From positions 973,001-1,037,000 of the forward strand of contig NZ_CP067134.1 in NCBI RefSeq assembly GCF_028553765.1: a stretch of DNA of 64,000 bases. Reading direction: 5' to 3'. Source of the DNA: Paracoccus stylophorae (GTDB taxonomy: Bacteria; Pseudomonadota; Alphaproteobacteria; Rhodobacterales; Rhodobacteraceae). The notes beneath the pieces were generated by a model. That model did no database searches and was not told where the DNA came from. It was given only the letters and a program-made list of their open reading frames with translations. A program made the translations under genes and the position numbers. Shown piece after piece: positions 1 through 9,333 of the stretch (positions are counted from its first letter, which is position 1; the number at the start of each line of letters is the position of its first letter).

Positions 1-339
1 CGCCACGTCGTTATCCTGCATCAGCTGATAGACCGGAACGATGGCGCCCTCGGCGGCCATCATGGTGCCGGTGCCGACCTCGAAGACCTGCACGATGGCC
101 GGCTGTTCCTTGGCCCGGAAGGCGGCGATGGCCGCGGTCATCGTCTCGGGATAGGTGCCCTTGTAGGAGGGCATGACATTGTATTCGTCCTGGCTTTCGT
201 TGAAGCCCTTGACGATCTCTTCGAGCTTGGTGCCCAACTCGCCGCCCATCGCGTGCCACCACTGGATGTCGGTCTGGGCCTGCGCGGCCGTCAGCGACGC
301 GATCAGCGCCACGGTGGATGCGGTAAACAATCTGGTCAT
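1..339 (-). CDS. ugpB: Glycerol-3-phosphate ABC transporter substrate-binding protein (3'-truncated by window edge)
   Basis: Only the first 113 codons are present; the gene runs off the left edge. The protein opens with a Sec signal peptide (about residues 1-21, ending AQA), then IQWWHAMGG and KGTYPETMTAAIAAFRA, which I recognise as the start of the mature periplasmic UgpB protein. UgpB captures sn-glycerol-3-phosphate and related phosphodiesters for the UgpAEC importer. The ATG is preceded by a strong AGGAGGA Shine-Dalgarno site. A good Pho box lies about 70 bases upstream, which fits phosphate-starvation control. The remaining ugp genes would lie outside the window. Confidence 0.85.
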   Translation of the reverse strand, partial: MTRLFTASTVALIASLTAAQAQTDIQWWHAMGGELGTKLEEIVKGFNESQDEYNVMPSYKGTYPETMTAAIAAFRAKEQPAIVQVFEVGTGTMMAAEGAIVPVYQLMQDNDVA

Positions 340-411
340 GGTGTCCTCCTGTTGGGATGCGCTTGCGACCATCGGCCTAGCGGCGAACGGTAACGAAAGC
401 GCAACGTTATT

Positions 412-429
412 ATGACCGAAATGTGACGG
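412..429 (-). promoter_or_regulatory. Predicted Pho box upstream of ugpB
   Basis: On the minus strand the bases read CCGTCAC-ATTT-CGGTCAT: two 7-base repeats close to the consensus CTGTCAT, separated by an AT-only 4-base spacer, as in a classical PhoB site. It lies 72-90 bases before the ugpB ATG and in the right orientation. In E. coli ugp is a Pho regulon member, so the position makes sense. Binding is inferred. Confidence 0.6.
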
Positions 430-532
430 GCTTTGAGCGGCGGGTCAATACGCGAAAATTTGCGTTGTTGTTCCCGGATGTTCCTTCTGCGCGCCGGACG
501 GTGAAAACGCGCATCGCCCAGGCGTCGGCCTG

Positions 533-1513
533 TCAGGGTGCATCCGACTTGCCGATGGCCTGTTTGACGGCGCCGATGGCCGGGTTGATCAGGAAGCCGA
601 CCACCGGGATCAGGGCCAGACCCAGCATCAGGCCCAGAACGCCGTCGAAGAACGCGGTGACGATCCACGCGACCGTCCGATGGAAACGCGCGGCGATGTC
701 CGCGACCCCCACTGCGATATGGTGGATCCAGTCATAGATCGACGGCCAGCCCAGATCGGCCAGCCCGTGCACGACGATGTTGCCGCCCACCCACAGCATC
801 GCGGCGGTGCCGACGATGGTCAGCGTGCGCATCAGGCCCGGCATCACCTTGACGATTCCGCGCCCCAGCCGGGCCACCGCCCCGTCATGTTCCGTCGCCA
901 GATACACGCCGACATCGTCCGCCTTCACGATCAGCGCTACCGCGCCATAGACGGTGACGGTGATGCCGATGGCGACGATGAACAGGATCGCGCCCTTCAT
1001 CCACAGCGAGTCGTTTACAGGGATCGTGGACAGGGCGATGGTCATGATCTCGGCCGACAGGATGAAGTCGGTCTTGATCGCGCCGGCGACGCGACGTTCC
1101 TCCAGCGCGGCGCCGGGACCGTGCGGATGGGTGTGCTTTTCGCTGTCGTGCTTGTCCGAGCCGACGAAGACATGGGCAACCTTCTCGGCCCCCTCGAAAC
1201 ACAGGTAGCTGCCGCCGATCATCAGCAGCGGCGTGATCAGCCACGGCGCAAACGCCGACAGCAGCAGCGCGACCGGCAACAGGATCACCAGCTTGTTGAA
1301 GATCGAGCCTCGGGCGATCTTCCAGACGATCGGCAATTCGCGGCTGGCATCGAAGCCGTGGACATATTTCGGCGTCACCGCCGCATCGTCGATCAGCGCC
1401 CCCGCAGCCTTCGCGCCGGCCCTTGCGGCCTGTCCCGCGACATCGTCAAGCGACGCGGCCGCAACCTTGGAAATCGCCGCCACGTCGTCCAGAAGCGCAA
1501 TCAGTCCGCTCAT
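533..1513 (-). CDS. DUF808 (YedI-like) inner membrane protein
   Basis: The 326-residue protein opens with MSGLIALLDDVAAI and contains DDAAVTPKYV, both typical of the DUF808/YedI family. A long hydrophobic stretch at about residues 72-103 and several more in the second half make it a polytopic inner membrane protein. The family has no established function. The frame is open further upstream, but the family start is this ATG and the bases just before it carry only a modest GGGGA site. It is separated from the fasciclin gene upstream by a terminator hairpin, so it is probably transcribed on its own. Confidence 0.85.
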   Translation of the reverse strand: MSGLIALLDDVAAISKVAAASLDDVAGQAARAGAKAAGALIDDAAVTPKYVHGFDASRELPIVWKIARGSIFNKLVILLPVALLLSAFAPWLITPLLMIGGSYLCFEGAEKVAHVFVGSDKHDSEKHTHPHGPGAALEERRVAGAIKTDFILSAEIMTIALSTIPVNDSLWMKGAILFIVAIGITVTVYGAVALIVKADDVGVYLATEHDGAVARLGRGIVKVMPGLMRTLTIVGTAAMLWVGGNIVVHGLADLGWPSIYDWIHHIAVGVADIAARFHRTVAWIVTAFFDGVLGLMLGLALIPVVGFLINPAIGAVKQAIGKSDAP

Positions 1514-1630
1514 CCAATCCCCGGTTCTCGTTCTTCGTTGTCCTGCCGACAGTGGACAGGCAACGCGGCGGGTGCAAGTCGGTTGCGCGATCTTTGCGCG
1601 GCCAGGGCCGCCGACATGCGAAAGACCCGT

Positions 1631-1665
1631 ATGCAAAAGACCCGCGCGAAGGGGATTCGCGCGGG
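1631..1665 (-). terminator. Intrinsic terminator of the fasciclin-domain gene
   Basis: Positions 1641-1650 and 1656-1665 form a perfect 10-bp stem with a 5-base loop. Reading on the minus strand the stem is followed by TCTTTTGC at 1640-1633. It lies about 50 bases after the stop of the fasciclin gene and before DUF808, the right place to end that transcript. Confidence 0.7.
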
Positions 1666-1712
1666 CCGGTCCGCCAGCCGCCACACGCGGGCGGCCTGCA
1701 GGACGTCCGATC

Positions 1713-2273
1713 CTACATCTGCGGCATCAGCACCGCGTCGATCACATGGATCACGCCGTTCGACTGATCGACATCGGGAATGGTGACGGTCGCGACCGTC
1801 CCGTTCTCGTCGGTCAGTTGCAGGGCGTTGTTGTCGGGATTGATCGTCGCGGTCAGCTTGCAGCCGCCCACCGTGTCGACGACATGGCTGCCGCCGTCAT
1901 CCATGATCATCTGGCCGATGGCTGGCGACATCGCGTCGGCGGCAACCACGTGGCAGGTCAGGACCTGTGCCAGCTGATCCTTGTTCTCGGGCTTCATCAG
2001 ATCGGCGACGGCGGCTTCGGGCAGCATCGCGAAGGCGGCATCGGTCGGCGCGAAGACGGTGAACGGACCGGGCCCGGACAGCGTATCGACCAGACCAGCC
2101 GCCGTGACGGCCGCGACCAGGGTCGTGTGATCGGCCGAGTTCGCGGCGTTTTCGACGATGTTGCGGTCGGGAAGCATCTCGGCCCCGCCGACCATGGTGT
2201 TGGCGGCGGATGCGCCGGTCGCCAGGGTGGCGGTCATGGCGGCGGCGGTCAAAGCGGTCATCATGCGGTTCAT
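1713..2273 (-). CDS. Secreted fasciclin (FAS1) domain protein
   Basis: The 186-residue protein has a Sec signal peptide (about residues 1-24, ending ASA). One FAS1 domain follows: NIVENAANSADHTTLVAAV, then the hallmark GPFTVFAPTDAAF, and near the end NGVIHVIDAVLMP. FAS1 proteins are exported adhesion or surface proteins; the ligand here is unknown. The chosen ATG has a strong GGAGGA site. It lies 99 bases downstream of an ECF sigma/anti-sigma pair on the same strand. That resembles the mycobacterial SigK-RskA system, whose targets include the FAS1 proteins MPT70 and MPT83, so it is a likely target of that sigma factor. Confidence 0.9.
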   Translation of the reverse strand: MNRMMTALTAAAMTATLATGASAANTMVGGAEMLPDRNIVENAANSADHTTLVAAVTAAGLVDTLSGPGPFTVFAPTDAAFAMLPEAAVADLMKPENKDQLAQVLTCHVVAADAMSPAIGQMIMDDGGSHVVDTVGGCKLTATINPDNNALQLTDENGTVATVTIPDVDQSNGVIHVIDAVLMPQM

Positions 2274-2294
2274 GGATAGTCCTCCGTGTTGGCA

Positions 2295-2312
2295 GGGCAG
2301 GATTGCCTGCCC
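2295..2312. repeat. Perfect 7-bp inverted repeat before the fasciclin gene
   Basis: GGGCAGG-ATTG-CCTGCCC lies between the anti-sigma stop and the Shine-Dalgarno site of the fasciclin gene. No T-run follows on either strand, so it could be a leader hairpin, an operator or a weak terminator. Confidence 0.35.
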
Positions 2313-2372
2313 GATAGACACAGACACGCAGGGTTGGCGGATGAGTTGCGCGCGATCACCGAATCGCGGCGA

Positions 2373-3086
2373 TCACGACCGCGTGAGATCGGCGATGGCC
2401 ACCACCGGGCCGGTCGCGACGCCCTGCGGCGATCCGCCCGCCGGCTCGTCGGTCAGCGCGATCCTGATCCCTTCGGACGGGTCCAGCTCCGGCGGCAGCG
2501 TCATCCGTGCGTTGCCCTGATGCGGCACCAGCCCCAGAGAGATGGGGGCACTGCCATCCGGCCTGATCCACCAGATTTCGTAATCCCGACCTTCGGGCGG
2601 CGCGCCCTGTTCCAGCGCGATCTCCATCTCGTCGCCCTCAAGCCGGGCGGCGACGCGCAGGTCAGACTCCTCTGCGACAAGCTGCGCCTGATAATCGGGT
2701 CCGGCGGTCGGCGGCTCCGGCGTCTCGGCCGGCATCCACAGCAGCAGCGCAACCGCCGCGACCGCCGCCAGCCCGGCCAGCGCCGGGATCGGGCGTTGCC
2801 ACCACCGCCGCCCGTCGGCGGGCGCGTCGCTGAGCGGGGCCAGGCCGTGACCCAGCTTTTCGCGGATGCCCTGCCGCGCCCGGGCGGGCGCCATCACCGG
2901 GGTCAGCCCCTCGGCCAGCCCGGCCAGCCGTTCCTGCCAGTCGCGCACGGCCTGCGCGAAATCCGGGTCCTCGGCCAGCCGCGCCACGGCGTCCTGCGCC
3001 TCGTCGCCCTCGAGCAGGCCAAGCGCCAGTTCCGCGGCCAGCGCGTCGTCCTGTTCTTCCGGGGTCAGGGGGGTGTCGTCGGTCAT
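2373..3086 (-). CDS. RskA-type anti-sigma factor, single-pass membrane protein
   Basis: The 237-residue protein has an acidic N-terminal sigma-binding region with the typical ALGLLEGDEA segment (about 19-30). One transmembrane helix sits at about 100-119. The periplasmic C-terminal domain carries DYEIWWIRPDG and ends in the region typical of anti-sigma-K factor RskA. It should hold the adjacent ECF sigma factor at the inner face of the membrane until a signal triggers release. The start codon overlaps the sigma gene stop by 4 bases (ATGA), the usual translational coupling of sigma and anti-sigma. The signal sensed is unknown. Confidence 0.85.
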   Translation of the reverse strand: MTDDTPLTPEEQDDALAAELALGLLEGDEAQDAVARLAEDPDFAQAVRDWQERLAGLAEGLTPVMAPARARQGIREKLGHGLAPLSDAPADGRRWWQRPIPALAGLAAVAAVALLLWMPAETPEPPTAGPDYQAQLVAEESDLRVAARLEGDEMEIALEQGAPPEGRDYEIWWIRPDGSAPISLGLVPHQGNARMTLPPELDPSEGIRIALTDEPAGGSPQGVATGPVVAIADLTRS

Positions 3087-3637
3087 TGGCTTACACAGTC
3101 CTTCAGGCGCAGAAGGCTGCGGCGCAGCCAGCTGCGGACGGTGTTGATCGGCTTGCCCTCGCGCTGCGCCAGATCGGCATAGGTCACGCCTTCCAGATAG
3201 ACGGCGCGCACCGCGCCCGCCTGCTGGTCGGCAAGCTGGGACAGGCATTCGTCCAGAAGCCGGCGTTCCTGCGCGCGGATCGTCGCCGATTCGGGACCGG
3301 GGGCCGAGGACGGGATCTGCGACGCGGCCTCGGACGGGGCGGTGGCGGGTCGCGAACTGCGCGCCCGCAGCCGGTCGATGGCCCGGTTGCGCGCGATGGT
3401 GATCAGCCAGGTCATCGGCGACAGCCCGTTCGAGGCATAGCGGGCGGCATTCTGCCACACCTTGATATAGACCTCTTGCAGCGTCTCCTCGGCGTCGGGG
3501 CGGCTTTTCAGGACCGACAGGCACACGGCATGCAGCTTGGCCGAGGTGGCGTCATACAACGCATCGAAGGCTTCGCGGTCGCCCATTCCGGTGCGCGCGA
3601 TCATTTCTTCCAGTTGCAGTCTGCGGGCGTCCTGCAC
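3083..3637 (-). CDS. ECF RNA polymerase sigma factor, SigK-like
   Basis: The 184-residue protein has sigma region 2 (about residues 20-90, with [18 protein letters not shown]) and region 4 (about 125-180, with [23 protein letters not shown] helix-turn-helix), with no region 1 or 3. It should direct RNA polymerase to a small regulon, probably including the fasciclin gene two genes down. The longest frame begins at a GTG preceded by GGGGA; an ATG 11 codons later (3604) with GGAAGA before it is an alternative. It pairs with the overlapping RskA-like anti-sigma factor. A housekeeping-type promoter is visible upstream. Confidence 0.88.
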   Translation of the reverse strand: MQDARRLQLEEMIARTGMGDREAFDALYDATSAKLHAVCLSVLKSRPDAEETLQEVYIKVWQNAARYASNGLSPMTWLITIARNRAIDRLRARSSRPATAPSEAASQIPSSAPGPESATIRAQERRLLDECLSQLADQQAGAVRAVYLEGVTYADLAQREGKPINTVRSWLRRSLLRLKDCVSQ

Positions 3638-3685
3638 GCGCGATCCCCGTCATGTGTGTCCGACGTCTTGTCTGTTCGACGCCCG

Positions 3686-3714
3686 ACTGTATGGGCGGCG
3701 GCAGAGGCCGTCAA
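3686..3714 (-). promoter_or_regulatory. Predicted sigma-70 promoter of the ECF sigma operon
   Basis: On the minus strand TTGACG and TACAGT are separated by exactly 17 bases, about 50 bases before the sigma factor start. It lies in the divergent gap shared with cobS. Confidence 0.5.
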
Positions 3715-3782
3715 CGCGCCCCGTCTTGCACCCGGCAGACGAATGCGCGATCAAGGCGCCGAGGCGAGGAAAGGGCCAAGTG

Positions 3783-4754
3783 ATGCTGGACATGAACGCG
3801 AAACCCACCGAGGACATCGACCTGCGCGAGGTGTTCGGGCTGGACAGCGACATGAAGATCAAGGGCTTTGCCGAACGCAGCGAGCGCGTGCCGGAAATCG
3901 ACAGCACCTACAAGTTCGATCCCGACACCACGCTGGCGATTCTGGCGGGCTTTGCCTATAACCGCCGGGTGATGATCCAGGGCTATCACGGCACCGGGAA
4001 ATCCACCCATATCGAACAGGTGGCGGCGCGGCTGAACTGGCCCTGCGTGCGCGTGAACCTCGACAGCCATGTCAGCCGGATCGACCTGATCGGCAAGGAC
4101 GCCATCAAGCTGGTCGACGGCAAGCAGGTCACGGTGTTCCACGAAGGCATCCTGCCCTGGGCGCTGCGCAACCCCACCGCCATCGTCTTCGACGAATACG
4201 ACGCCGGGCGCGCGGACGTGATGTTCGTGATCCAGCGGGTTCTGGAAACCGACGGCAAGCTGACCCTGCTGGACCAGAACGAGGTGATCACCCCGAACCC
4301 GTATTTCCGGCTGTTCGCGACCTCGAACACGGTCGGTCTGGGCGACACGACGGGCCTCTATCACGGGACGCAGCAGATCAACCAGGGCCAGATGGACCGC
4401 TGGTCGCTGGTCGCGACGCTGAACTATCTGTCGCACGACGCCGAGGCGGCCATCGTCCTGTCCAAGAACCCCCATTACAACAACGAAAAGGGGCGCAAGA
4501 TCATTGGCCGGATGGTGACGCTGGCCGATCTGACGCGCACGGCGTTCATGCAGGGCGATCTGTCCACCGTCATGTCGCCGCGCACGGTCATCACCTGGGC
4601 GCAGAACGCGCGCATCTTCGACAATATCGGCTATGCGTTCCGCCTGACCTTCCTGAACAAATGCGACGAGCTGGAACGTCAGACCGTGGCCGAGTTCTAT
4701 CAGCGCCTGTTCGACGAGGAACTGCCCGAAAGTGCCGCGTCGAAGGCGGGGTGA
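3783..4754 (+). CDS. cobS: Aerobic cobaltochelatase subunit CobS
   Basis: The 323-residue protein is an AAA+ ATPase. Walker A is GYHGTGKST (67-75) and Walker B is AIVFDEYD (about 133-140). The N-terminus [16 protein letters not shown] is characteristic of CobS. CobS and CobT form the chaperone-like complex that drives CobN to insert cobalt into hydrogenobyrinic acid a,c-diamide in the oxygen-dependent cobalamin pathway. The ATG is preceded by GAGGAAAGGG; a GTG directly before it is a less likely start. cobT lies 0.7 kb downstream on the same strand. cobN is not in this window. Confidence 0.95.
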   Translation: MLDMNAKPTEDIDLREVFGLDSDMKIKGFAERSERVPEIDSTYKFDPDTTLAILAGFAYNRRVMIQGYHGTGKSTHIEQVAARLNWPCVRVNLDSHVSRIDLIGKDAIKLVDGKQVTVFHEGILPWALRNPTAIVFDEYDAGRADVMFVIQRVLETDGKLTLLDQNEVITPNPYFRLFATSNTVGLGDTTGLYHGTQQINQGQMDRWSLVATLNYLSHDAEAAIVLSKNPHYNNEKGRKIIGRMVTLADLTRTAFMQGDLSTVMSPRTVITWAQNARIFDNIGYAFRLTFLNKCDELERQTVAEFYQRLFDEELPESAASKAG

Positions 4755-5394
4755 GGCGGCGGCGTGGTCGGCGGCGCTGTCGCTGATCGCCGCCGTGGCC
4801 CATTCTGGGCCTGATCCGACCGACGCCGAAGCGGCCGTGCTGCCGCGCATCCTGGATGCCGTCCCGGTCGAGATTGCGGCGGGTCATCTTGGGCAGGAAC
4901 GCGCAATCCTGCTGCTGAACGACGATCCGGATGCGATGACCGCCGATCTGGTCATTCTGGCCGGCGACCCCGACGACCGCGCCGGTCAGGCAATCGCCAT
5001 CTCGCGCGGGCTGGTCTGGGCGGGGCGGATGGCCGGGCAGGTGCCGTGGCTGGACGTGGCCGCGAACGGCAGCCTTCTGGTCGGATCGCAGCAGACGGGC
5101 ATCGGCCGCAGCCCGTGGGAACAGACCCTGATCCTTGCCGAACGCGACGGTGCCGTCCGGGTGGCCGGATTCCGGCTTGTGCAATGGGACCGGATCACCG
5201 CCAGTTCCGCCTCGTGCGACTGGAACCTGCTGACCGGGGAATGGCAGCTTGAGGCTCAGATCCAATCCGAAAACGGCGATCCGCGGACGGTCACGAAACA
5301 GGGCCGGCGACCGGAACGGATCGCGGTGCAGGATTGGCCGGCGCAGGGCGAAGACCCTGCGCAGATGTGCAGAATCGACCTGACCGCGCCTTGA
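4732..5394 (+). CDS. Probable exported protein of unknown function between cobS and cobT
   Basis: The 220-residue protein starts at a GTG 23 bases inside the end of cobS. It begins with an arginine-rich n-region and a short hydrophobic segment ending about residue 25 (AVAHSG), which looks like a Sec signal peptide. The rest has no motif I recognise, no further membrane helix and only two cysteines. The overlap with cobS suggests co-translation and membership of the cobalt chelatase operon. A link to cobalamin synthesis is inferred from position only. Confidence 0.65.
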   Translation: MPRRRRGEAAAWSAALSLIAAVAHSGPDPTDAEAAVLPRILDAVPVEIAAGHLGQERAILLLNDDPDAMTADLVILAGDPDDRAGQAIAISRGLVWAGRMAGQVPWLDVAANGSLLVGSQQTGIGRSPWEQTLILAERDGAVRVAGFRLVQWDRITASSASCDWNLLTGEWQLEAQIQSENGDPRTVTKQGRRPERIAVQDWPAQGEDPAQMCRIDLTAP

Positions 5395-5482
5395 AAGCGC
5401 GGCGCAGGCAGGCGCGGGCGTCCGCCGCCGCCGCCCCGCGCGGGCGCGCAGACCTCTTGCCTGATGTCGCGCGGGGTGGTCT

Positions 5483-7360
5483 ATGGACAGTATGAACAAG
5501 TCCGACAATCCCGCCGATCCCTTCAAGAAGGCCCTGACCGAGGCCACCCGCGCGCTGGCCGACGAACATGAGCTGAACGTGACCTTCAGCGCCGACCCCT
5601 CGGGCGTGGCCGGCGATACGATGCGGCTGCCGCAGATCAGCCGGCGCATGGGCCGCGACGAGATCATGACCGCGCGCGGCACGGCGGATGCGCTGGCGAT
5701 GCGGATGCGCCATCATGACGCGGGGACGCACGCCAGATTCGCGCCCTCGGGTCCGATGGCGCGCGAACTTTACGAGGCGTTCGAGACGGCGCGCTGCGAG
5801 GCGTTGGGCGCCCGCGACATGCCCGGTGCGCTGACCAATATCGACGCCAAGATCGGCGCGGATGCCGACAAGAAGGGCTATGCGCAGATCACCCAGCCCT
5901 CGGACGCGCCGCTGTCGGTGGCGGCGGGCTATCTGCTGCGGCAGGCGGCGACGGGGCGGGCGCTGCCTGCGGGCGCGCAGCATGTCGCCGATCTGTGGCG
6001 CCCCTTTGTGGAACAGCAGGCCGGCGATGCGCTGGAGAATGTCAACGAGGTTCTGGGCGATCAGGCGGCCTTCGCGCGCATGGCGCGCCAGTTGATCAGC
6101 GATCTGGGTTACGGCGACCAGTTGGGCAACGATCCCGACGAACCCGAAGAGGACGAGGCTGACGAGAACGCCGAACAGGACGAAGAGGCGGGCGACGACC
6201 AGTCCCGCGATCAGGACGAGGACGAAACCGCCGACAGCTCGCCCGAACGCAGCCAGGAACAGCAGCAGGACGAACGTCAGGCCCAGGTCAGCATGGACGA
6301 CCAGTCCGACGAGGAACTGGCCGACGAGGCCCAGATGCCCGAGGCCGAGACCCCGCCCGACACGCCGCCCCCGGTCAGCGAGGCGTCGCCCGACTACAAG
6401 GTGTTCAGCCAGGCCTGGGACGAGGAGATCCGCGCCGACGATCTGGCCGACCCGGCCGAGCTGGAACGGCTGCGCGCCTATCTGGACAAGCAGCTGGAAC
6501 CGTTGCGCGGCGCGGTCAGCCGGCTGGCCAACAAGTTGCAGCGCCGCCTGCAGGCGCAGCAGAACCGAAGCTGGGAATTCGACAAGGAAGAAGGCGTGCT
6601 GGATGCCGGCCGGCTGGCCCGCGTGGTGGCGAACCCGACGACGCCGCTGTCCTTCAAGGTCGAAAAGGACATGGAGTTCCGCGATACGGTCGTCACGCTG
6701 CTGATCGACAATTCCGGGTCGATGCGCGGCCGGCCGATCAGCATCGCCGCGATCTGCGCCGACGTGCTGGCGCGGACGCTGGAACGGTGCAGCGTCAAGG
6801 TCGAGATCCTGGGCTTTACCACCCGCGCCTGGAAGGGCGGACAGGCGCGCGAGGCGTGGTTGCAGGCGGGACGGCCCGCCCAGCCCGGCCGCCTGAACGA
6901 TCTGCGCCACATCATCTACAAGCCCGCCGACGCGCCGTGGCGGCGGGTGCGGCCCAATCTGGGGCTGATGATGAAGGAAGGGCTGCTGAAAGAGAATATC
7001 GACGGCGAGGCGCTGGAATGGGCGCATCGGCGGCTGGTGCGCCGGACCGAGGCGCGCAAGATCCTGATGGTCATTTCGGACGGTGCGCCGGTTGACGATT
7101 CCACGCTGTCGGTCAATCCGGCGAACTATCTGGAAAAACATCTGCGCGACGTGATCGCGATGGTCGAACGCAAGCGGGCGGTCGAATTGCTGGCCATCGG
7201 CATCGGCCACGACGTGACGCGATATTACGAACGCGCGGTAACGATCACCGATGCCGAACAGCTGGCCGGCGCGATCACCGAACAGCTGGCCGCGCTGTTC
7301 GACAGCGATCCGCGCAAGCGGGCGCGGGTACTGGGCATGGCGGCGATGCGGCGGGCGTGA
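5483..7360 (+). CDS. cobT: Aerobic cobaltochelatase subunit CobT
   Basis: The 625-residue protein has a CobT N-terminal domain and a very acidic, glutamine-rich linker (about 215-300). A C-terminal von Willebrand A domain carries the metal-ion motif DNSGS (409-413). It ends in the expected length range for CobT. It pairs with the CobS ATPase to form the hexameric motor that powers CobN-dependent cobalt insertion. The start ATG has GGGGTGG before it; an in-frame ATG three codons later is possible. A C-terminal MRRA tail follows the vWA domain. It converges with the clc gene, 29 bases away. Confidence 0.95.
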   Translation: MDSMNKSDNPADPFKKALTEATRALADEHELNVTFSADPSGVAGDTMRLPQISRRMGRDEIMTARGTADALAMRMRHHDAGTHARFAPSGPMARELYEAFETARCEALGARDMPGALTNIDAKIGADADKKGYAQITQPSDAPLSVAAGYLLRQAATGRALPAGAQHVADLWRPFVEQQAGDALENVNEVLGDQAAFARMARQLISDLGYGDQLGNDPDEPEEDEADENAEQDEEAGDDQSRDQDEDETADSSPERSQEQQQDERQAQVSMDDQSDEELADEAQMPEAETPPDTPPPVSEASPDYKVFSQAWDEEIRADDLADPAELERLRAYLDKQLEPLRGAVSRLANKLQRRLQAQQNRSWEFDKEEGVLDAGRLARVVANPTTPLSFKVEKDMEFRDTVVTLLIDNSGSMRGRPISIAAICADVLARTLERCSVKVEILGFTTRAWKGGQAREAWLQAGRPAQPGRLNDLRHIIYKPADAPWRRVRPNLGLMMKEGLLKENIDGEALEWAHRRLVRRTEARKILMVISDGAPVDDSTLSVNPANYLEKHLRDVIAMVERKRAVELLAIGIGHDVTRYYERAVTITDAEQLAGAITEQLAALFDSDPRKRARVLGMAAMRRA

Positions 7361-7389
7361 CCCCCCGTGCGTGACCGCGCAAGGCGGCG

Positions 7390-9171
7390 TCAGCTGCGAT
7401 AATCGCGCAGGACGGCGGCGGCGATCGAATCGCGGGTCAGGACTCCGATCACCTTCTCGGGTCCGGGCATGGTGCCGTCGGGAATGATCAGCAGCGCGGC
7501 ATGATCGCGGTCGGCCATATTGGTCATCGCGGCCTGCAGGAAGCTGCTTTCCTTGGCATAGCCCACCGGCCCGATCAGCGGGCCGTGACGACGGGCCGGG
7601 TCCTCGGGGTGGACGCGGACGACGCCGACGACGTTGCGACCTTCGGTGACGACGGCATATTCCTTGGTCTCGCCCAGAAGCGTGTCGACCAGACCGTGTT
7701 CGCCCAACTGCGCGCGTTCCAGCACGCCGACGGCGGGCGACATCAGGTCCTTCAGCTGCCGGATGGCGAACATGTGGGCCCGCGTCTCGCGCGGGATGCG
7801 CTGGCCGCGACGGTTCAGCCGCAGCGTATAGATGTCGTCGGGCGACAGCCGCCGGCGCACGCCCAGGGCCACCACCACCGCGATGATCGCCGCCACGGTG
7901 ATGGTATAGTCGCCGGTCATCTCGAACAGCATGATGATCGCGGTCAGCGCCCCGCCGGTCGAGGCGCCGACGATGCAGGCCATCCCGATCAGCGCGAAGG
8001 TGACCGAATGGAACCCCAGATGCGGAAACATCAGATCCAGCGTCGCGCCGAACGCCCCGCCCAGGGCCGCGCCCAGAAACAGCGAGGGCGAAAAGATCCC
8101 GCCCGACGCGCCCGCGCCGATGCTGACCGAGGTGGCCAGGAATTTCAGCACGAACAGCAGCAGCAGAAAGGCGGGCGCGGTCAGCTGCGCGGTCAGGATC
8201 GCCTCGATCGTGGCATAGCCGACGCCGGCGGTGTGATACATGCCGGTGGTCAGCAGCAGCACATACATCAGGATGCCAAGCGACAGCATCCCGGCGGCGT
8301 TCTTCAGATAGGGATTGGCCGGCCAGTCCTCGAACAGATCCTCGATCCGGTAAAGGCCGCGCACAAAGCCTGCGGCGGCGACGCCGGTGACAAGGCCAAA
8401 CAGGATATACAGCGGCAGCATGTCCACCGACAGCGGCACGAACACATCGGGCCGTTCATGCGCCGCGACCATGAAGGCCGGGGCCATGCCGAAGGCCAGA
8501 CGTCCGACATAGGTGGCCGTCCCGGTGGCGATGACGACCGGGATCAGGGTCCGGGCGCTGATTTCGGGCAGCATCAGTTCGACGGCGAAGAGCACTGCCC
8601 CCAGGGGTGTGTTGAAGGTCGCGGCGATGCCCGCCCCCGCGCCCGCCGACACCAGCGTGATGATCTGCCAGCTGCGCAGGTTGAAACGACTGCCCAGAAC
8701 CGACCCGATGCCCGATCCGATCTGGATGATCGGCCCCTCGCGCCCGACCGAGGCGCCCGATCCGATCGACAGCGCCGAGGCCAGCGACTTGACGATCACC
8801 ACCCGCGGCCGGATGCGGCCGCCGCGGTAATAGATCGCCTCCATCACCGCCGCCATGCCGGTGCCCCGCGCCTCGGGGGCGTAGTTGCGCACCAGCCACA
8901 AGACGACGACGCCGCCGATCACCGGCGCCAGAATGACCAACGGCCCGAACGGGCCGGGCGGGGTCGCGACATGGGCGTTATAGTCCAGCGAAACCTGTCC
9001 CAGAAACAGCAGGTTGTGGACCACCGCGATCAGATAGCGCAGCGCGATCGCGCCCAGACCGGTGACGATGCCGATGCAGATGGCCAGCCCCGAAAGCTGG
9101 ATCACCGTAAAAAGCCGCTTGTCGGGGCGGGGGGCCGTGTCGGACTGATCTGGCGACTGGCTGTCTGTCAT
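7390..9171 (-). CDS. ClC-family chloride channel or H+/Cl- antiporter with CBS domains
   Basis: The 593-residue protein has about ten or more hydrophobic helices. It shows the ClC signature segments: GTGM (103-106, the GSGIP position), GREGP (143-147, with the gating glutamate E145), and GGIFSP near residue 350. After the membrane part, about residues 455-590 form a paired CBS region that could bind nucleotides. It probably moves chloride across the inner membrane, possibly in exchange for protons; a fluoride or other anion preference cannot be excluded. An upstream in-frame ATG at 9270 exists, but the N-terminus from 9171 looks more natural. Confidence 0.9.
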   Translation of the reverse strand: MTDSQSPDQSDTAPRPDKRLFTVIQLSGLAICIGIVTGLGAIALRYLIAVVHNLLFLGQVSLDYNAHVATPPGPFGPLVILAPVIGGVVVLWLVRNYAPEARGTGMAAVMEAIYYRGGRIRPRVVIVKSLASALSIGSGASVGREGPIIQIGSGIGSVLGSRFNLRSWQIITLVSAGAGAGIAATFNTPLGAVLFAVELMLPEISARTLIPVVIATGTATYVGRLAFGMAPAFMVAAHERPDVFVPLSVDMLPLYILFGLVTGVAAAGFVRGLYRIEDLFEDWPANPYLKNAAGMLSLGILMYVLLLTTGMYHTAGVGYATIEAILTAQLTAPAFLLLLFVLKFLATSVSIGAGASGGIFSPSLFLGAALGGAFGATLDLMFPHLGFHSVTFALIGMACIVGASTGGALTAIIMLFEMTGDYTITVAAIIAVVVALGVRRRLSPDDIYTLRLNRRGQRIPRETRAHMFAIRQLKDLMSPAVGVLERAQLGEHGLVDTLLGETKEYAVVTEGRNVVGVVRVHPEDPARRHGPLIGPVGYAKESSFLQAAMTNMADRDHAALLIIPDGTMPGPEKVIGVLTRDSIAAAVLRDYRS

Positions 9172-9333
9172 CGGCTCTTGCGCGGCAGGGAAGGCGGGCA
9201 GGCGACTGCCCCGGGGGTGCCGGGCAATCTCTGGCCGGCTGATCGTCTTTCGTGCTAAGCGTTTGTCCATCCGGATGCAAACCGCAAGCCGGATCGGGCG
9301 GGATTTCGGAAACCGGGGGGGATCACGGGGGGC

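Noticed and set aside
5291..7210. A 639-codon minus-strand frame with hydrophobic stretches opposite cobT
   Set aside because: The hydrophobic runs are the complement of the acidic, Glu/Asp-rich linker of CobT; no ribosome site or family feature.
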